Translations under genes and position numbers: made by a program
Shown here: positions 33,441-42,400 of the stretch, in pieces
Position numbering within the stretch: position 1 is the stretch's first letter
How the letters are laid out: the number at the start of each line of letters is the position of its first letter
Assembly: GCF_028290885.1 (NCBI RefSeq)
Contig: NZ_JAQGIZ010000010.1
Location: 1-42,886, forward strand
Direction of reading: 5' to 3'
DNA: 42,886 bases
Origin: Phenylobacterium sp.
GTDB taxonomy: Bacteria > Pseudomonadota > Alphaproteobacteria > Caulobacterales > Caulobacteraceae
Notes under the pieces: generated by a model
Database searches by the model: none
Seen by the model: the letters and a program-made list of their open reading frames with translations, nothing else
Told to the model about the DNA's origin: nothing

Positions 33441-34376
33441 ATGACCCGCATCCAACTCACCGAACTCACCGCCTTCGTGGCGGTCGCGGAACACTGCAGC
33501 TTCACCAAGGCGGCGGCGCAGGTGGGGATCGCGCTGCCGACCATGAGCCAGACGATCCGCTCGCTCGAAGAGCAACTGGGGGTCCGGCTGTTCAACCGCA
33601 CCACCCGCAGCGTGGCGTTGACGGAGGCCGGTGAGCGGCTGCTCGCGGAAGTCCAGCCGATCCTCGACGGCATCGATCACGCCCTGGAGAGCGTCAATTC
33701 CTTTCGCGACAAGCCGATGGGGTCCCTGCGTCTCGCGGTCTCACGGCCGTTCGCGACGATGCTGCTCGCACCGCTCATCGCACCGTTCCTGGCGGAATAC
33801 CCCGCCATCCGCCTCGAGATCGCTGTCGACGACACCAACAGTGACATCGTCAGCAGTCGGTTCGACGCGGGCATTCGCGTCGGTCAGCGTGTCGAGCGGG
33901 ACATGACGATCCTGCGCATCGGCGACGACTTCAGGGTCCTGGCGATCGCCGCGCCGTCCTATCTGGAAACCCATCCGACGCCGACCCATCCGAGGGACCT
34001 GCACTCTCACAACTGTGTCCTCTACCGGTCACCCTGGGACGACGCGATCGCGTCTTGGATTTTCAGCAAGGGCGGCGAGCAGATCGATACGGCCGTTGAG
34101 GGTTCGCTGATCATCAACGACCTTGAGCTCATGAAGAGCGCCATTCTTGATGGCGCCGGCATCGGCTATCTCCCCGAGCACATGGTGGCGGAACACCTCG
34201 CGCAGGGTCGCCTGGTGACCGTGCTGCAAGGCTGGAGTCGGCAGGTGGATGGCGTGTTCCTCTACCATCCCAGCCGTCGCCAGAAGCCGATGCCGCTCAT
34301 GGTTTTCCTGCGGTTCATCGAGGAATGGCGAAAAGGTGATCGGCGGGCTCATGCCGCGTCGGCGGGCGCCGCCTGA
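33441..34376 (+). CDS. LysR-family regulator divergent from the efflux operon
   Basis: The 311-residue regulator has a winged helix-turn-helix (LTELTAFVAVAEHCSFTKAA, then TMSQTIRSLEEQLGVRLFNRTTRSVALTEAG) and a periplasmic-binding-protein-like effector domain (about 90-295). It belongs to the AaeR/CrgA-like broad LysR group common next to efflux pumps. The ATG at 33441 is chosen because homology starts there and the LysR remnant at 26339 begins at the same residue. Flanked by inverted copies of the 35-bp element (C before it, B after it), it is the candidate protein that binds all four copies. The inducer is unknown. Confidence 0.87.
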   Translation: MTRIQLTELTAFVAVAEHCSFTKAAAQVGIALPTMSQTIRSLEEQLGVRLFNRTTRSVALTEAGERLLAEVQPILDGIDHALESVNSFRDKPMGSLRLAVSRPFATMLLAPLIAPFLAEYPAIRLEIAVDDTNSDIVSSRFDAGIRVGQRVERDMTILRIGDDFRVLAIAAPSYLETHPTPTHPRDLHSHNCVLYRSPWDDAIASWIFSKGGEQIDTAVEGSLIINDLELMKSAILDGAGIGYLPEHMVAEHLAQGRLVTVLQGWSRQVDGVFLYHPSRRQKPMPLMVFLRFIEEWRKGDRRAHAASAGAA

Positions 34377-34424
34377 CCAACGGCCGGCGGGATTCCCCCG
34401 AAGACCATCAATTCTTCTCCGCAG

Positions 34425-34459
34425 ACAAATAACCATTTCAGAATGTTCGGGCTAATCGA
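34425..34459 (+). repeat. 35-bp repeated element, copy B
   Basis: It begins ACAAATAACC, contains TTTCAGAATGTTCGG and ends CTAATCGA. It lies 49 bp after the LysR stop and 110 bp before the patatin ATG, to which it points. On the other strand, 12 nt beyond its edge, comes GAAGAATT where the other copies have GAAGAATG (LysR start, copy C) or GAAGAATA (copy D). The flanking conservation shows that the repeated unit is about 48 bp, not only 35. Confidence 0.75.
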
Positions 34460-34569
34460 ATGGCCTGGGCCGGGTCTTTGCTGAGGCGACCCCCGGGCCA
34501 GCCTGATGCGGACCGGACGTAGCCATCGGCGGCTGGGCATTGCGCCGCCGGCCGGGAGGAGCGTTTCGG

Positions 34570-35742
34570 ATGCCGGCAGCCGCACACCGCAAGACCCATC
34601 GGCTCCAGCAGCGGCCGCCCTTCGAGTGCATCGCCCTGCTGCTCCAGGGGGGCGGAGCCCTCGGGGCCTACCAGGGCGGCTGCTACGAGGCGCTGGCGGA
34701 AGCCGGCATCCATCCGGACTGGGTCGCCGGCATCTCGATCGGCGCCATCAATTCCGCGCTGATCGCGGGCAATCCGCCGGAAGCCCGCGTTGAAAAGCTG
34801 CGCCAGTTCTGGGAGCAGGTCACCACCGACGCGTTCGAGAGTTGGGGGCAGGACCTGCTGCCGCCTCCGTTGAAAGGGGACTGGGGCCGCGGCCTGTTGA
34901 GCCACATGAGCGCCGGCCTGGCGATGATGGGCGGCGCGGCGGGCTTCTTCGCGCCTCGCTCGCGCTGGCCTTGGTTGCACCCGACCGGTTCGATCGAGGC
35001 GACGAGCTTCTACGATACCGCAAGGCTCAAGAGCACCCTTGAGAGCCTTGTCGATTTCGACCGGATCAACGCCGAGGGCGTGCGGTTCAGCGTCGGTGCG
35101 GTCAATGTGCGGACCGGCAACTTCGTCTATTTCGACACCGCGACCCATACCATCCGCCCGGAGCATGTGATGGCCAGTGGCGCGCTGCCGCCTGGCTTCC
35201 CGGCCGTTGAGATCGACGGCGAGCGCTACTGGGACGGCGGTCTCATCTCCAACACCCCGCTGCAATGGGTGATGGACAGCCTGCCGCGCCAGGACACCCT
35301 GGCCTTCCAGGTCGACCTGTGGAGCGCACGGGGGACATTTCCGGGCAACCTGGCCGAGGTCGAGACGCGGCGAAAGGAGATACAATATTCCAGTCGCACC
35401 CGCGCCAACACCGACCAGTTCAAATACGCCCAGCGGGTCCGGAACACGGTCGCCAGCCTGCTGGCGCAGTTGCCCGAGGAGCTGAAGGCCAGTCCGGAAG
35501 CCCAGCTGCTGAGCGGCATAGCCGATCGCAAGGCTTACACCATCGCCCATTTGATCTACCGGGCCAGCGGCCACGAAGGCCACTCCAAAGACTATGAATT
35601 CTCGCGCTCCAGCATGGAGACCCATTGGCGCGCCGGATACCACGACACGGTCCGCACCCTGCGCCACCCGCATCTGTTGGAGCGGCCGGCCAACCACGAG
35701 GGCGTGGTGGTCTTCGACCTGGAGCGGGACGGCCGCGAATAG
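34570..35742 (+). CDS. patatin-like phospholipase/esterase (DUF3734 type)
   Basis: The 390-residue protein has the oxyanion loop QGGGALGAYQGG (26-37), nucleophile Ser56 in GISIG and catalytic Asp222 in DGG. The C-terminal part (about 270-385: EFSRSSMETHWRAGYHDTV, LRHPHLLERPANHEGVVVFDL) is the DUF3734 extension. In many proteobacteria this protein is encoded together with acetoacetate decarboxylase and 3-hydroxybutyrate dehydrogenase in polyhydroxybutyrate or ketone-body loci. The ATG at 34570 has GGGAGGAG about 8 nt upstream. Here the next gene is a truncated acetoacetate decarboxylase. Copy B of the 35-bp element is upstream. Confidence 0.88.
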   Translation: MPAAAHRKTHRLQQRPPFECIALLLQGGGALGAYQGGCYEALAEAGIHPDWVAGISIGAINSALIAGNPPEARVEKLRQFWEQVTTDAFESWGQDLLPPPLKGDWGRGLLSHMSAGLAMMGGAAGFFAPRSRWPWLHPTGSIEATSFYDTARLKSTLESLVDFDRINAEGVRFSVGAVNVRTGNFVYFDTATHTIRPEHVMASGALPPGFPAVEIDGERYWDGGLISNTPLQWVMDSLPRQDTLAFQVDLWSARGTFPGNLAEVETRRKEIQYSSRTRANTDQFKYAQRVRNTVASLLAQLPEELKASPEAQLLSGIADRKAYTIAHLIYRASGHEGHSKDYEFSRSSMETHWRAGYHDTVRTLRHPHLLERPANHEGVVVFDLERDGRE

Positions 35743-35775
35743 CCTCGCGGGCAGATCGTAAGGAGGCGAGCCGCC

Positions 35776-35931
35776 GTGAAAGAGCAGGACGTGCGTGAGC
35801 AGGCCTTCGCGATGCCGCTGACGGCGCCGGCCTATCCGCCCGGGCCCTACCGGTTCGTCGATCGCGAATACCTGGTCATCACCTACCGCACTGATCCCGA
35901 CCGCCGGCGCCGGGCTGCGTGCCGCGGCTAA
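35776..35931 (+). pseudogene. truncated acetoacetate decarboxylase, N-terminal fragment
   Basis: The GTG at 35776, preceded by AGGAGG at 35761-35766, opens a 51-residue frame whose first about 40 residues carry the acetoacetate decarboxylase N-terminus: [20 protein letters not shown], then [10 protein letters not shown]. It departs from the family at the point where full-length proteins (about 245 residues) continue LRAxVPEPL, and stops at TAA 35929-35931. The lysine-containing catalytic core is missing, so it cannot decarboxylate. It lies 33 bp after the patatin gene and its end overlaps the stop of the convergent phasin-like gene by 4 bp, suggesting a deletion joined two loci. Confidence 0.78.
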
Positions 35932-36266
35932 CGGCCTTCCGACGACCGGTCTGCGTTGCGGGCGCCGGCCGGCCGAGGGCTGTCCATTGTCTCCGACACC
36001 AGTCCCAGCCAGGCGGTCGTGAAGGCCTGCTGTTCGCTGGCCACCGTCTCCAGGCGTTTCGCCATCCACTCGTGGCATACCGTCGTCGCTTCAGCCCGGC
36101 TATTCGCCGCCAGCAATCTGGCCCCGAATTCGGACTCGATCTGATGGATTTCGCGCAGTCGCTCAAGCCACGAGCGATTCATCCGCCGCATCCGGTCGAA
36201 GAGGCCGGCGTTGAAGCCGGCGAAACTCACCCCCTCGATCACCTTGGTGTTGTGGTCGGCCGCCAT
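35928..36266 (-). CDS. phasin-like protein
   Basis: The 112-residue protein is almost entirely helical, with [20 protein letters not shown] and an amphipathic stretch [16 protein letters not shown]. This is similar in pattern to phasins that coat polyhydroxyalkanoate granules. The assignment is by pattern and context, not by a specific motif. The ATG at 36266 has GAGGTG upstream; a TTG at 36317 is a longer alternative. Its stop overlaps the truncated acetoacetate decarboxylase. Copy D of the 35-bp element lies about 150 bp upstream. The location next to the DUF3734 patatin supports a polyhydroxybutyrate link. Confidence 0.6.
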   Translation of the reverse strand: MAADHNTKVIEGVSFAGFNAGLFDRMRRMNRSWLERLREIHQIESEFGARLLAANSRAEATTVCHEWMAKRLETVASEQQAFTTAWLGLVSETMDSPRPAGARNADRSSEGR

Positions 36267-36732
36267 GGACGTCACCTCTACGGGGATGAGAGTTTCGTTG
36301 CTGGGCGCTGCTTCCAATTCGCGGCGATCTTCTGCGTTGTCTCAAGCGCCGCCGCACACGCGCTGGAACGACCTTCGCGAGCCGTCCAACCGACAGTCTG
36401 GCGGCCGGCCTATCCGCCGATAAGCCGGAACATCGAGAAGGGGCTATTCGGAGACCACGAAGAATAGCTCTAACGGCTGGGCAAAGACGTCCGCTTCGCC
36501 GCGCCTGGTCGTAGTCGTTCGGCTTGTCTGAGGTCTCGCCGGCAGCCCAACGGTGCTTTGGAGCGCGGTCGGCGACAATCGCTGGCCGGGTGATCGGCGC
36601 CATCGGCTGAACTGCCCTCAGAGATTCGACGCCTTGAAGCCTTCGCCATAAGGCGGCCTTTTCGGTCGGCTAGCTTGTGGCTCAGCGCCCAGGGCAATCC
36701 GGAGGGGCGGCTTAAGCCAGGAGCCTTGTTGC
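36267..36732. other. non-coding region between phasin-like gene and the proline-rich protein gene
   Basis: 466 bp holding copy D of the 35-bp element (36417-36451) and the probable promoters of the two divergent genes. A small hairpin, GCCTT-N6-AAGGC followed by GGCCTTTTC, is visible at about 36644-36668. Reading frames through it show no recognisable protein. I see no remnant of 3-hydroxybutyrate dehydrogenase. Confidence 0.5.
36417..36451 (-). repeat. 35-bp repeated element, copy D
   Basis: On the plus strand it runs from CCGATAAGCC to GGCTATTCGG, a near-perfect outer dyad (GATAAGCC/GGCTATTC). It points towards the phasin-like gene on the minus strand. On the plus side, GAAGAATA follows at the position of the LysR ATG in copy C, but no LysR sequence follows. 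Copies B and D face each other across the patatin, acetoacetate decarboxylase and phasin block. Confidence 0.72.
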
Positions 36733-37329
36733 TTGCGCGCCACGAACCGGCGTCGAACCGCTGCGGCAGTTCTGGCGATCGCCGTGCATTTCGGCTTCAT
36801 CCTCCTGCTCCTGGGCCGGGCGCCCGATCCTGCTTTGTCGTCGGATACGGCGATGCAGGTGAGCCTTGTGCCTGCCGTGACCAAGGAGAGGCCCCCCGGC
36901 CATCCGGCTTCTGCGCTCCGCGCTCCGCCAATCTTGCATCGACCGGTCCAAGCGCCACCGCCGCAGCCCGAGGCACCGCCGGTGTCCGCTGGACCAGTCG
37001 GGCGCCCCGAGACGTCGCCGCCAGACACGAGCCCGAAAGACGCCAGTGCAGCGACCTTGCAACGCGCACTCAAGGACCGCCTCGGCTGTACAAACCCCAA
37101 TCTGGTGGCGTTGACGGACGCTGAGCGAGACGCCTGCGAAGAGCGGCTGGGGCGGGACGTAGCCAACGCGCGCGCCTACCCTGTGATTAGTCCCAAACTG
37201 AAGAAGATCTTTGACGGGACTTTCGAATGCAAACCCGATGACGACTGGTGCCTCTACCGCGTCGGAAAGGGGCCATACCCCGGTCTGCGCGGCATGGTGC
37301 GCAAGAAGAAGAAATCGGATTGGGACTAG
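36733..37329 (+). CDS. single-span, proline-rich protein of unknown function (TonB-like architecture)
   Basis: The 198-residue protein has a short basic N-terminus, one membrane span (about 10-28, AAAVLAIAVHFGFILLLLG) and a proline-rich stretch (about 53-100). A C-terminal cysteine-containing domain follows (about 112-195, RLGCTNPNLVALTDAERDACEERLG, FECKPDDDWCLYRVG) with four cysteines able to form two disulphides. The layout is that of TonB/energy-transducer-like periplasmic proteins but without a TonB C-terminal fold. Similar proteins occur in Caulobacterales; the function is unknown. The start is TTG at 36733, with AGGAG at 36719-36723. Next downstream is a hairpin and a convergent kinase operon. 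Confidence 0.72.
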   Translation: MRATNRRRTAAAVLAIAVHFGFILLLLGRAPDPALSSDTAMQVSLVPAVTKERPPGHPASALRAPPILHRPVQAPPPQPEAPPVSAGPVGRPETSPPDTSPKDASAATLQRALKDRLGCTNPNLVALTDAERDACEERLGRDVANARAYPVISPKLKKIFDGTFECKPDDDWCLYRVGKGPYPGLRGMVRKKKKSDWD

Positions 37330-37352
37330 GTCCTGGACCGGCGTCGCCAGGC

Positions 37353-37377
37353 GGCCGCGGCGTTCAGGGCCGCGGCC
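37353..37377. terminator. GC hairpin between convergent genes
   Basis: GGCCGCGG (37353-37360) pairs perfectly with CCGCGGCC (37370-37377) around a 9-nt loop. It lies between the ends of the rightward proline-rich gene and the leftward kinase gene, the right place for a bidirectional terminator, but there is no T tract. Confidence 0.45.
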
Positions 37378-37401
37378 ATCCGCGCAACAGAAGCCCGCGC
37401 C

Positions 37402-39492
37402 TCAGGCCGACTTGGCGAGGCCGCGCGATCGCCGGCGGGCTGGCGCGCGCCGGGGCGGGTCGAGCAGCTCCCGCAGCCTCGCGGCCAGCACGGGTGCGGC
37501 GTAGGGCTTGTCCAGGATCGGGTGGTCGGCGCCGCCCACCAGGCCCTTGTCGCCGATGAATCCCGACGTCAGCAGGATCTTCAGCTCCGGCCGCTCGCGC
37601 TGCGCCGCGCGCGCCAGGGCGATCCCGCTGGTTCCGCCAGGCATCACCACGTCGGAGAACAGCAGGTCGATCTGGGGGTCCTCGCGCAGGATTGCCATCG
37701 CCTGCTCGGCGTTGGCGGCGCTGGCGACGCCGTAGCCAAGCCCCTCCAGCAGGTCGACCGTCATCCGAAGGACCGCCGGGTCGTCCTCCGCCACCAGGAT
37801 CCGCTCGCTGCCGCCCACCATCTCGTCGATCGAGGGCTTGGGCTCCGGGGCCTGGACCGGCTCGGACGACATCGGCAGCAGGATTTCGAACCGCGACCCG
37901 ACGCCGATTTCGCTCTCGATGCGCACGTGCCCTTCGGACTGCTGCACGAAGCCGTAGATCTGCGAAAGGCCGAGGCCCGATCCGCGTCCGATCTCCTTGG
38001 TGGTGAAGAACGGCTCGAAGACCCGTTCGCACACCTCGGGCGTCATGCCCGTACCGGTGTCCTCGACGGCCAGGCAAATGGATCCGGCGGGCAGGCCGCT
38101 GGGGTCGTTGGCCTCGGTCAGCGAAGCGCAGATCGTGAAGGTTCCGCCGTTCGGCATTGCGTCGCGCGCATTGACCGCGAGGTTGAGCAGGGCCGCTTCC
38201 ATCTGGCCCACGTCGATGTTGGCGCGCAGCGGCGCATCCCCGAGATCGAGGCGCACGGTCACCGCGTCGCCGACCGCCTGCCGGAGCAGCGGTTCGAAGT
38301 CCTGCACCAGCTGACGGACCTCGACCGTGACGGGGCGCAGGTTCTGCCGGCGCGAAAAAGCCAGCAGTTGCTGGGTCAGGGCCCGCCCGCGCTCGGCCGC
38401 CTGGCGGATGGTGTCGATGCGCGAGGCGCGCTTGACCTCATCCTCCGGCCGCCGCGCCAGGATGTCGATGTTGCCCAGCACCACGGTGAGCAGGTTGTTG
38501 AAGTCGTGGGCGACGCCCCCGGTCAGTTGACCGACCGCCTCCATCTTGTGCGCCTGCGCGAGCTGCTCCTCCAGCCGGTGGCGTTCGGTGGAATCCATGA
38601 TCACGCCGAAGATCTCACGCTCGCCGGTCTCGCCGGAGGGGGCCAGGACGCCTTGGTCCGTCAGCCAGCGATACTGTCCGTCGGCGCAGCGCCAGCGGAA
38701 CTCGCAGGCATAGGTTCCGGTGCGGGTGGTGGCCGAGACGGTCTCGACCACCCGCGCGAGGTCGTCGGGATGGATCCTGGACGAACCGAAGTCTGGCTCG
38801 CTGACGAAGCGTTCAGGCGGGAAGCCGGTAATCGCTTCCACCCCGTCGCTGATGAAGGTCGGCGCGAACGGCGGCTCGACATTGCGGGCGTGGAAGGTGA
38901 TCGGAAGGCACGAAAGTATCGCCTGCTGATGGGCCTCGGACCGGCGCAGGGCCTGTTCGGTGCGGGCCTGGGCCGCCTGCATGCGGGCGTTCTCGTCGAG
39001 CAGCCATTGCCGGTGCGCCGCCAGGCGCTTGGCCTCTTCGGTCCTGAGGTAGATGTCAACCAGCACCGAGACCTTGGAGCGCAGGATGAAGGGGTCTACC
39101 GGCTTGAACACCATGTCGACCGCGCCGGCCGAGTAAGCCTTGAAGACATGGGCCTCGTCCCGGAAGATCGCGGTCAGGAACACGATCGGCGTTTGGCTGG
39201 TCCGCTTGCGGCTGCGGATCAGGGCGGCGGTCTCGTAGCCGTCCATGCCCGGCATGTGCAGATCCAGCAGGATCACCGCGAAATCATCCTTCAGGAGGCG
39301 CCGAAGCGCCTCCTCCCCCGACGACGCCACCACCAGTTCATGGCCGAGCCCCTCCAGCGCCTGGACAGCCGCGAAGGCGTTGCGTTCGTCATCGTCGACA
39401 ATCAGGACCTTGGCGCAAAGCGGCGCCGTCAGGTCGGCTGGGTCGCGCCGATCCCGCCTGGGGTCCAGCTTCTCGGGCGGTAACGCAATCAT
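37402..39492 (-). CDS. hybrid histidine kinase with REC-PAS-HK-REC architecture
   Basis: The 696-residue soluble kinase has an N-terminal receiver (about 28-145, phospho-acceptor Asp77 in LLDLHMPGMDG, switch Lys130), a coiled linker and a PAS/PAC module (about 195-305). The HisKA domain has His329 (GGVAHDFNNLL), the HATPase_c domain has DTGTGM and GRGSGLGLS, and a C-terminal receiver covers about 570-685. No membrane span is present, so input comes through the N-terminal receiver, probably from the large kinase encoded just upstream (2-bp gap), forming a phosphorelay. The ATG at 39492 was chosen because the frame before it runs into the other kinase gene. Confidence 0.9.
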   Translation of the reverse strand: MIALPPEKLDPRRDRRDPADLTAPLCAKVLIVDDDERNAFAAVQALEGLGHELVVASSGEEALRRLLKDDFAVILLDLHMPGMDGYETAALIRSRKRTSQTPIVFLTAIFRDEAHVFKAYSAGAVDMVFKPVDPFILRSKVSVLVDIYLRTEEAKRLAAHRQWLLDENARMQAAQARTEQALRRSEAHQQAILSCLPITFHARNVEPPFAPTFISDGVEAITGFPPERFVSEPDFGSSRIHPDDLARVVETVSATTRTGTYACEFRWRCADGQYRWLTDQGVLAPSGETGEREIFGVIMDSTERHRLEEQLAQAHKMEAVGQLTGGVAHDFNNLLTVVLGNIDILARRPEDEVKRASRIDTIRQAAERGRALTQQLLAFSRRQNLRPVTVEVRQLVQDFEPLLRQAVGDAVTVRLDLGDAPLRANIDVGQMEAALLNLAVNARDAMPNGGTFTICASLTEANDPSGLPAGSICLAVEDTGTGMTPEVCERVFEPFFTTKEIGRGSGLGLSQIYGFVQQSEGHVRIESEIGVGSRFEILLPMSSEPVQAPEPKPSIDEMVGGSERILVAEDDPAVLRMTVDLLEGLGYGVASAANAEQAMAILREDPQIDLLFSDVVMPGGTSGIALARAAQRERPELKILLTSGFIGDKGLVGGADHPILDKPYAAPVLAARLRELLDPPRRAPARRRSRGLAKSA

Positions 39493-39494
39493 GT

Positions 39495-42400
39495 TCAGCC
39501 AACCTGGGGCAGCATTGATACGACGGCTTCGCTGGCCAGGCGCTGGGCGTCGGCCTTCTGCACCGAGACCCGAAGCACCGACACCAGGTGGTCGATGTCC
39601 ACCGGCTTCGAAACGTAGTCCGACGCGCCGGCCTGGATGCATTTCTGCCGGTCGCCCTTCATAGCCTTGGCCGTCACCGCCACGATCGGCAGGTCAGCCA
39701 TCCCCGGACGCGACCGGATCTCGCGGATGGTCTCGTAGCCGTCCATGTTGGGCATCATGATGTCCACGAGCACCACGTCGGCGGTCGGATCGGCGTCGAG
39801 CAGTTCCAGGCCGGCTCGACCGCTTTCCGCGTAGGACAGTTCGACCCCGTATTCCTCAAGCGCGCTCGCCAGCGAGAAGATGTTGCGGATGTCGTCGTCG
39901 ATCACCAGGACCCTGCGGCCGGCGAGGACGGGATCCTCGGCGCGGCTCTGGGCGAGTTTGACCCTGGTGGATTCCGGCAGGGCCTGGACAGGCTGGTGCA
40001 GCAGTTGACTGGTCTGTTCGATCAGCTGGTCGGTCGTGCGGGCCAGCCGCACCAGCCCGCCGAATACGCCAAGCCGCAGCCGCCGCTCATCGTCGGCGGA
40101 AAGCTCGTCGGGCGCATAGACCACGACAGCCGGCCGCTGGCCGCTCTGCTTCAGCGTCTCGATCAGCTCGACCACGCGCATGGCGGAAACCTCGACGACA
40201 AGACCTTCGGGGCGGTCCGCCTCGGGGCGCGCCAGCATTGAAGGCAGGTCGTCGACAAGCTCGACCGCCTTGAAGGACTGGCGCAACGCCTTGGCGGCCG
40301 GTCCCTTCCCACCGACCAGGGCCACGCGCCGGTCGGCCTTGGCGACGAAGCTCTTCACCTCCTCCAAGGTGGAGATCACGTCGTCCCGGTCGACCGGCTT
40401 GTGGGTGAAACCAAACGCTCCGATGGCGAAGCCCAGCCCCCGCTGGTCGTCGGCGGAGATGACGTGCACCGGGATATGGCGGGTTTCAGGCGTGCGTTTC
40501 AGGAGGTCCAGCAAGGCCAGGCCGTCCATATCCGGCAGCCCGATGTCGAGCATGATGGCGTCGGGGGAGAACCGCTTGGCCAGCGCCGCGGCGGCCCCGC
40601 CCTCGCCGGTCACCACCCCTAAGAAGCTGCTGTCGCGAACCAGGGACAGCAGGATGGAGGCGAAGCGCGGATCGTCCTCCACGATCAGCACGACGGCGTC
40701 GCCCGGCTTGATGTCGTCACGGTCATCGGCGACCGCCTCGGGGGAGTCTTCCGAGCGGTGGGACGCCACCGCCAGACGCGGCGTCACGTTCAGCGCCCGG
40801 CCGCCGGTCAGGACCTGGGCCTGAGGACTGAAGTTGAGCGGCAGGAACAGGGTGAAGGTCGATCCCTCTTCGGGCCGGCTTTGCACTTTCAGCTCGCCGC
40901 CGAGCAGGCCGGTGATCTCGCGGCTGATCGAGAGGCCCAGGCCCGTCCCCCCATACCTCCGGCTGATCGAGCCGTCGGCCTGCTGGAAGGATTCGAAGAT
41001 GATGCGCTGCTTGTCCTCCGGAATGCCGATGCCGGAATCCTCGACCGAGAAGGCCAGCACCTGGCCGGCTGTGTTCAGGTGGTCGTTGGTGGAGTGCCAG
41101 CCGCTGTGCGCGCGCTCGACCTTCAGCTTCACATGGCCCTTCTCGGTGAACTTGAAGGCGTTGGAGAGCAGGTTCTTGATGATCTGCTGCAGGCGCTTGT
41201 CGTCGGTGTACATCGACCGCGGCAGCGCCGGGTCGAGCTCCACCTCGAAGTCGAGCTTCTTGTCGGCGGCGACCTGCGAGAATGTCCGGTCGACCTGGTC
41301 GCGCAGGCTCGCGAAGGACATCTCGCTGATGTCGAGCGTGACCGTGCCGGACTCGATCTTCGTCAGGTCGAGGATGTCGTTGATCAGGCCGAGGAGGTCG
41401 GCGCCCGCGTCGTGAATGTTGCGGGCGAACTCCACCTGCTTGTCCGAGAGGTTGCCCTGGGTGTTGTCACTGAGGAGCTTGGAGAGGATCAGCAGGCTGT
41501 TCAGCGGCGTGCGGAGCTCATGGCTCATGTTGGCCAGGAATTCGGACTTGTATTTTGACGTCAGCGCCAGCTGCTCCGCCTTGTCTTCAAGCGCGAACTT
41601 GGCCTGTTCGACCTCGCGGTTCTTGGCTTCCACCTGCGTGTTCTGCTCGGACAAGAGCTGCGCCTTGTCCTCCAGCTCGGCGTTGGTCTGCTGCAGTTCC
41701 TCCTGCTTGGTGCGGAGCAGTTCCTCGGATTGACGGAGCGACGCAGCCTGCTGTTCCAGCCGGTCGTTGGTCTTGGTCAGCTCTTCCTGTTGCGCCTGCA
41801 GCTCGGACGTCAGCAGCTGCGACTGCTTGAGCAGGCCCTCGGTACGCATGTTGGCGGCGATCGTGGAGAGCACGATGCCGATGGATTCCATCAGCTGGTC
41901 GAGGAAGGCCTGCTGCGTCTCATTGAAGTCGCCGAAGGTGGCCAGTTCGATCACCGCCTTCACGTCGCCTTCGAACAGCGCCGGCAGGACGATGATGTTC
42001 TGCGGCGGCGCCTCGCCGAGGCCGGAGGAGACCTGCACGTAGTCGCCAGGGACGTTGGTGAGCAGGATCCGCGACTTCTCGTAGGCGCACTGGCCGATCA
42101 GGCCCTCGCGCAGCTTGAACGAGTTGGCCAGGTGCTTGCGGTTGTTGAAGGCGTAGGTGGCCGCGAGGTTCAGCACAACCTGGCCGTCGTCATCGAGGTC
42201 GGAGACGTAGAACACCGCGTGTTGCGCGTTGATCAAGGGCGCCAGTTCCGACAGCACGAGGTTGGACACGGTCGAGAGGTCGCGTTCGCCCTGCAGCATC
42301 CGCGTGAACCGCGCGAGGTTGGTCTTCAGCCAGTCCTGCTCGGTGTTCTTCAGCGTCTGATCCTTCAGGTTCCGGATCATCTCGTTGATGTTGTTCTTCA

